Assembly: GCA_964654665.1 (NCBI GenBank)
Contig: CAZZKV010000029.1
Coordinates: forward strand, 1-32,691
Length of the DNA: 32,691 nucleotides
Reading direction: 5' to 3'
DNA from: CALCKU01 sp964654665
Lineage (GTDB): Bacteria; Pseudomonadota; Alphaproteobacteria; Caulobacterales; Maricaulaceae
Below the pieces are notes generated by a model, which ran no database searches, was not told the origin of the DNA, and saw nothing but the letters and a program-made list of their open reading frames with translations. The position numbers and the translations under genes are program-made. Shown here in pieces: positions 32,566 to 32,691 of this stretch (position 1 is its first letter; every line of letters begins with the position of its first letter).

Positions 32566-32691
32566 AACCTTCGAACCTTCGGGTGTGCAGGGCAAGCTTA
32601 AGATTGTTCTCCATGATGTTTCCGGCACGCTTATTCGGGCGCTCGGCACGATCGAGCGCCGTGGATATGACTACCGTGATGTACATTGTAC
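32543..32691 (+). CDS. Acetolactate synthase small (regulatory) subunit, ACT domain, 3' end outside window
   Basis: The first 49 codons of a frame starting at ATG 32543. After a 16-residue polar extension (MTQLQRDKTFEPSGVQ) the sequence KLKIVLHDVSGTLIRALGTIERRGYDY follows the ACT-domain pattern of IlvN/IlvM/IlvH (beta strand, turn, helix, then ERRG before the next strand). The position after ilvB supports this. The usual regulatory motif for ligand binding (N-x-P-G) appears as HDVSG, so feedback by valine may be weak or absent; it looks nearer to IlvM than to IlvN. The gene is cut by the right edge. Confidence 0.65.
   Translation, partial: MTQLQRDKTFEPSGVQGKLKIVLHDVSGTLIRALGTIERRGYDYRDVHC

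Noticed and set aside
1..32691. CRISPR arrays, IS elements, prophage or integrase genes
   Set aside because: I found no regularly spaced repeats, terminal inverted repeats with transposase, or phage genes; the lone S24 repressor is not enough to call a prophage.

Overview
The window looks like chromosomal DNA from a free-living, probably marine alphaproteobacterium with moderate GC. Pointers are a SciP (DUF1153) gene with a CtrA-type box and GANTC sites upstream, a DUF952-pyrD pair, a HIG1-PduO cobalamin adenosyltransferase-EtfBA block, FabA/FabB, and a LuxR-type solo regulator. Caulobacterales, Maricaulales or Hyphomonadales-like lineages fit best, but this is inferred from gene content only. 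I see no phage, IS element, plasmid gene, rRNA or CRISPR array; the window is ordinary core chromosome with interesting regulation.

Layout. 1-53: 3'-truncated tRNA with a CAU anticodon (minus). 145-3986: branched-chain 2-oxoacid dehydrogenase operon (E1 alpha, E1 beta, E2; minus), with an Lrp/AsnC regulator divergent at 4114. 4646-8494: TPR-sulfotransferase protein, TraB/GumN-like lipoprotein and two secreted unknowns. 8498-9124: S24/LexA-like repressor. 9226-12072: two tandem ammonium transporters without a glnK. 12236-13679: DUF952 protein and pyrD. 13779-14051: sciP. 14335-16679: mnmA, a dodecin (67 aa) and a LuxR solo. 16900-19490: MipA/OmpV porin-like protein, then fabB and fabA. 19630-22315: five-gene operon of unknown lipoproteins, membrane and secreted proteins behind a perfect TGTGA-N6-TCACA palindrome. 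22387-25013: etfA, etfB, PduO-type adenosyltransferase and a HIG1 protein. 25153-25281: SAM-I-type riboswitch ahead of metX-metB. 27582-27778: ILV-rich leader peptide plus attenuator ahead of ilvD-ilvC-ilvB, a small membrane ORF and the start of an acetolactate synthase small subunit (cut by the right edge).

How it fits together. The right end is an amino-acid biosynthesis block under two RNA controls: a SAM riboswitch for methionine and, by my reading, ribosome-mediated attenuation for isoleucine/leucine/valine. The left end carries the opposite, catabolic branch for the same amino acids (Bkd complex), and its electrons and acyl-CoA products connect to EtfAB and possibly to the B12-dependent methylmalonyl-CoA route that a PduO adenosyltransferase would serve. 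FabA/FabB supply unsaturated fatty acids. The least explained part is the 19.6-22.3 kb operon; the best supported new regulatory observation is the ilv attenuator, whose terminator and antiterminator arms can be read directly.
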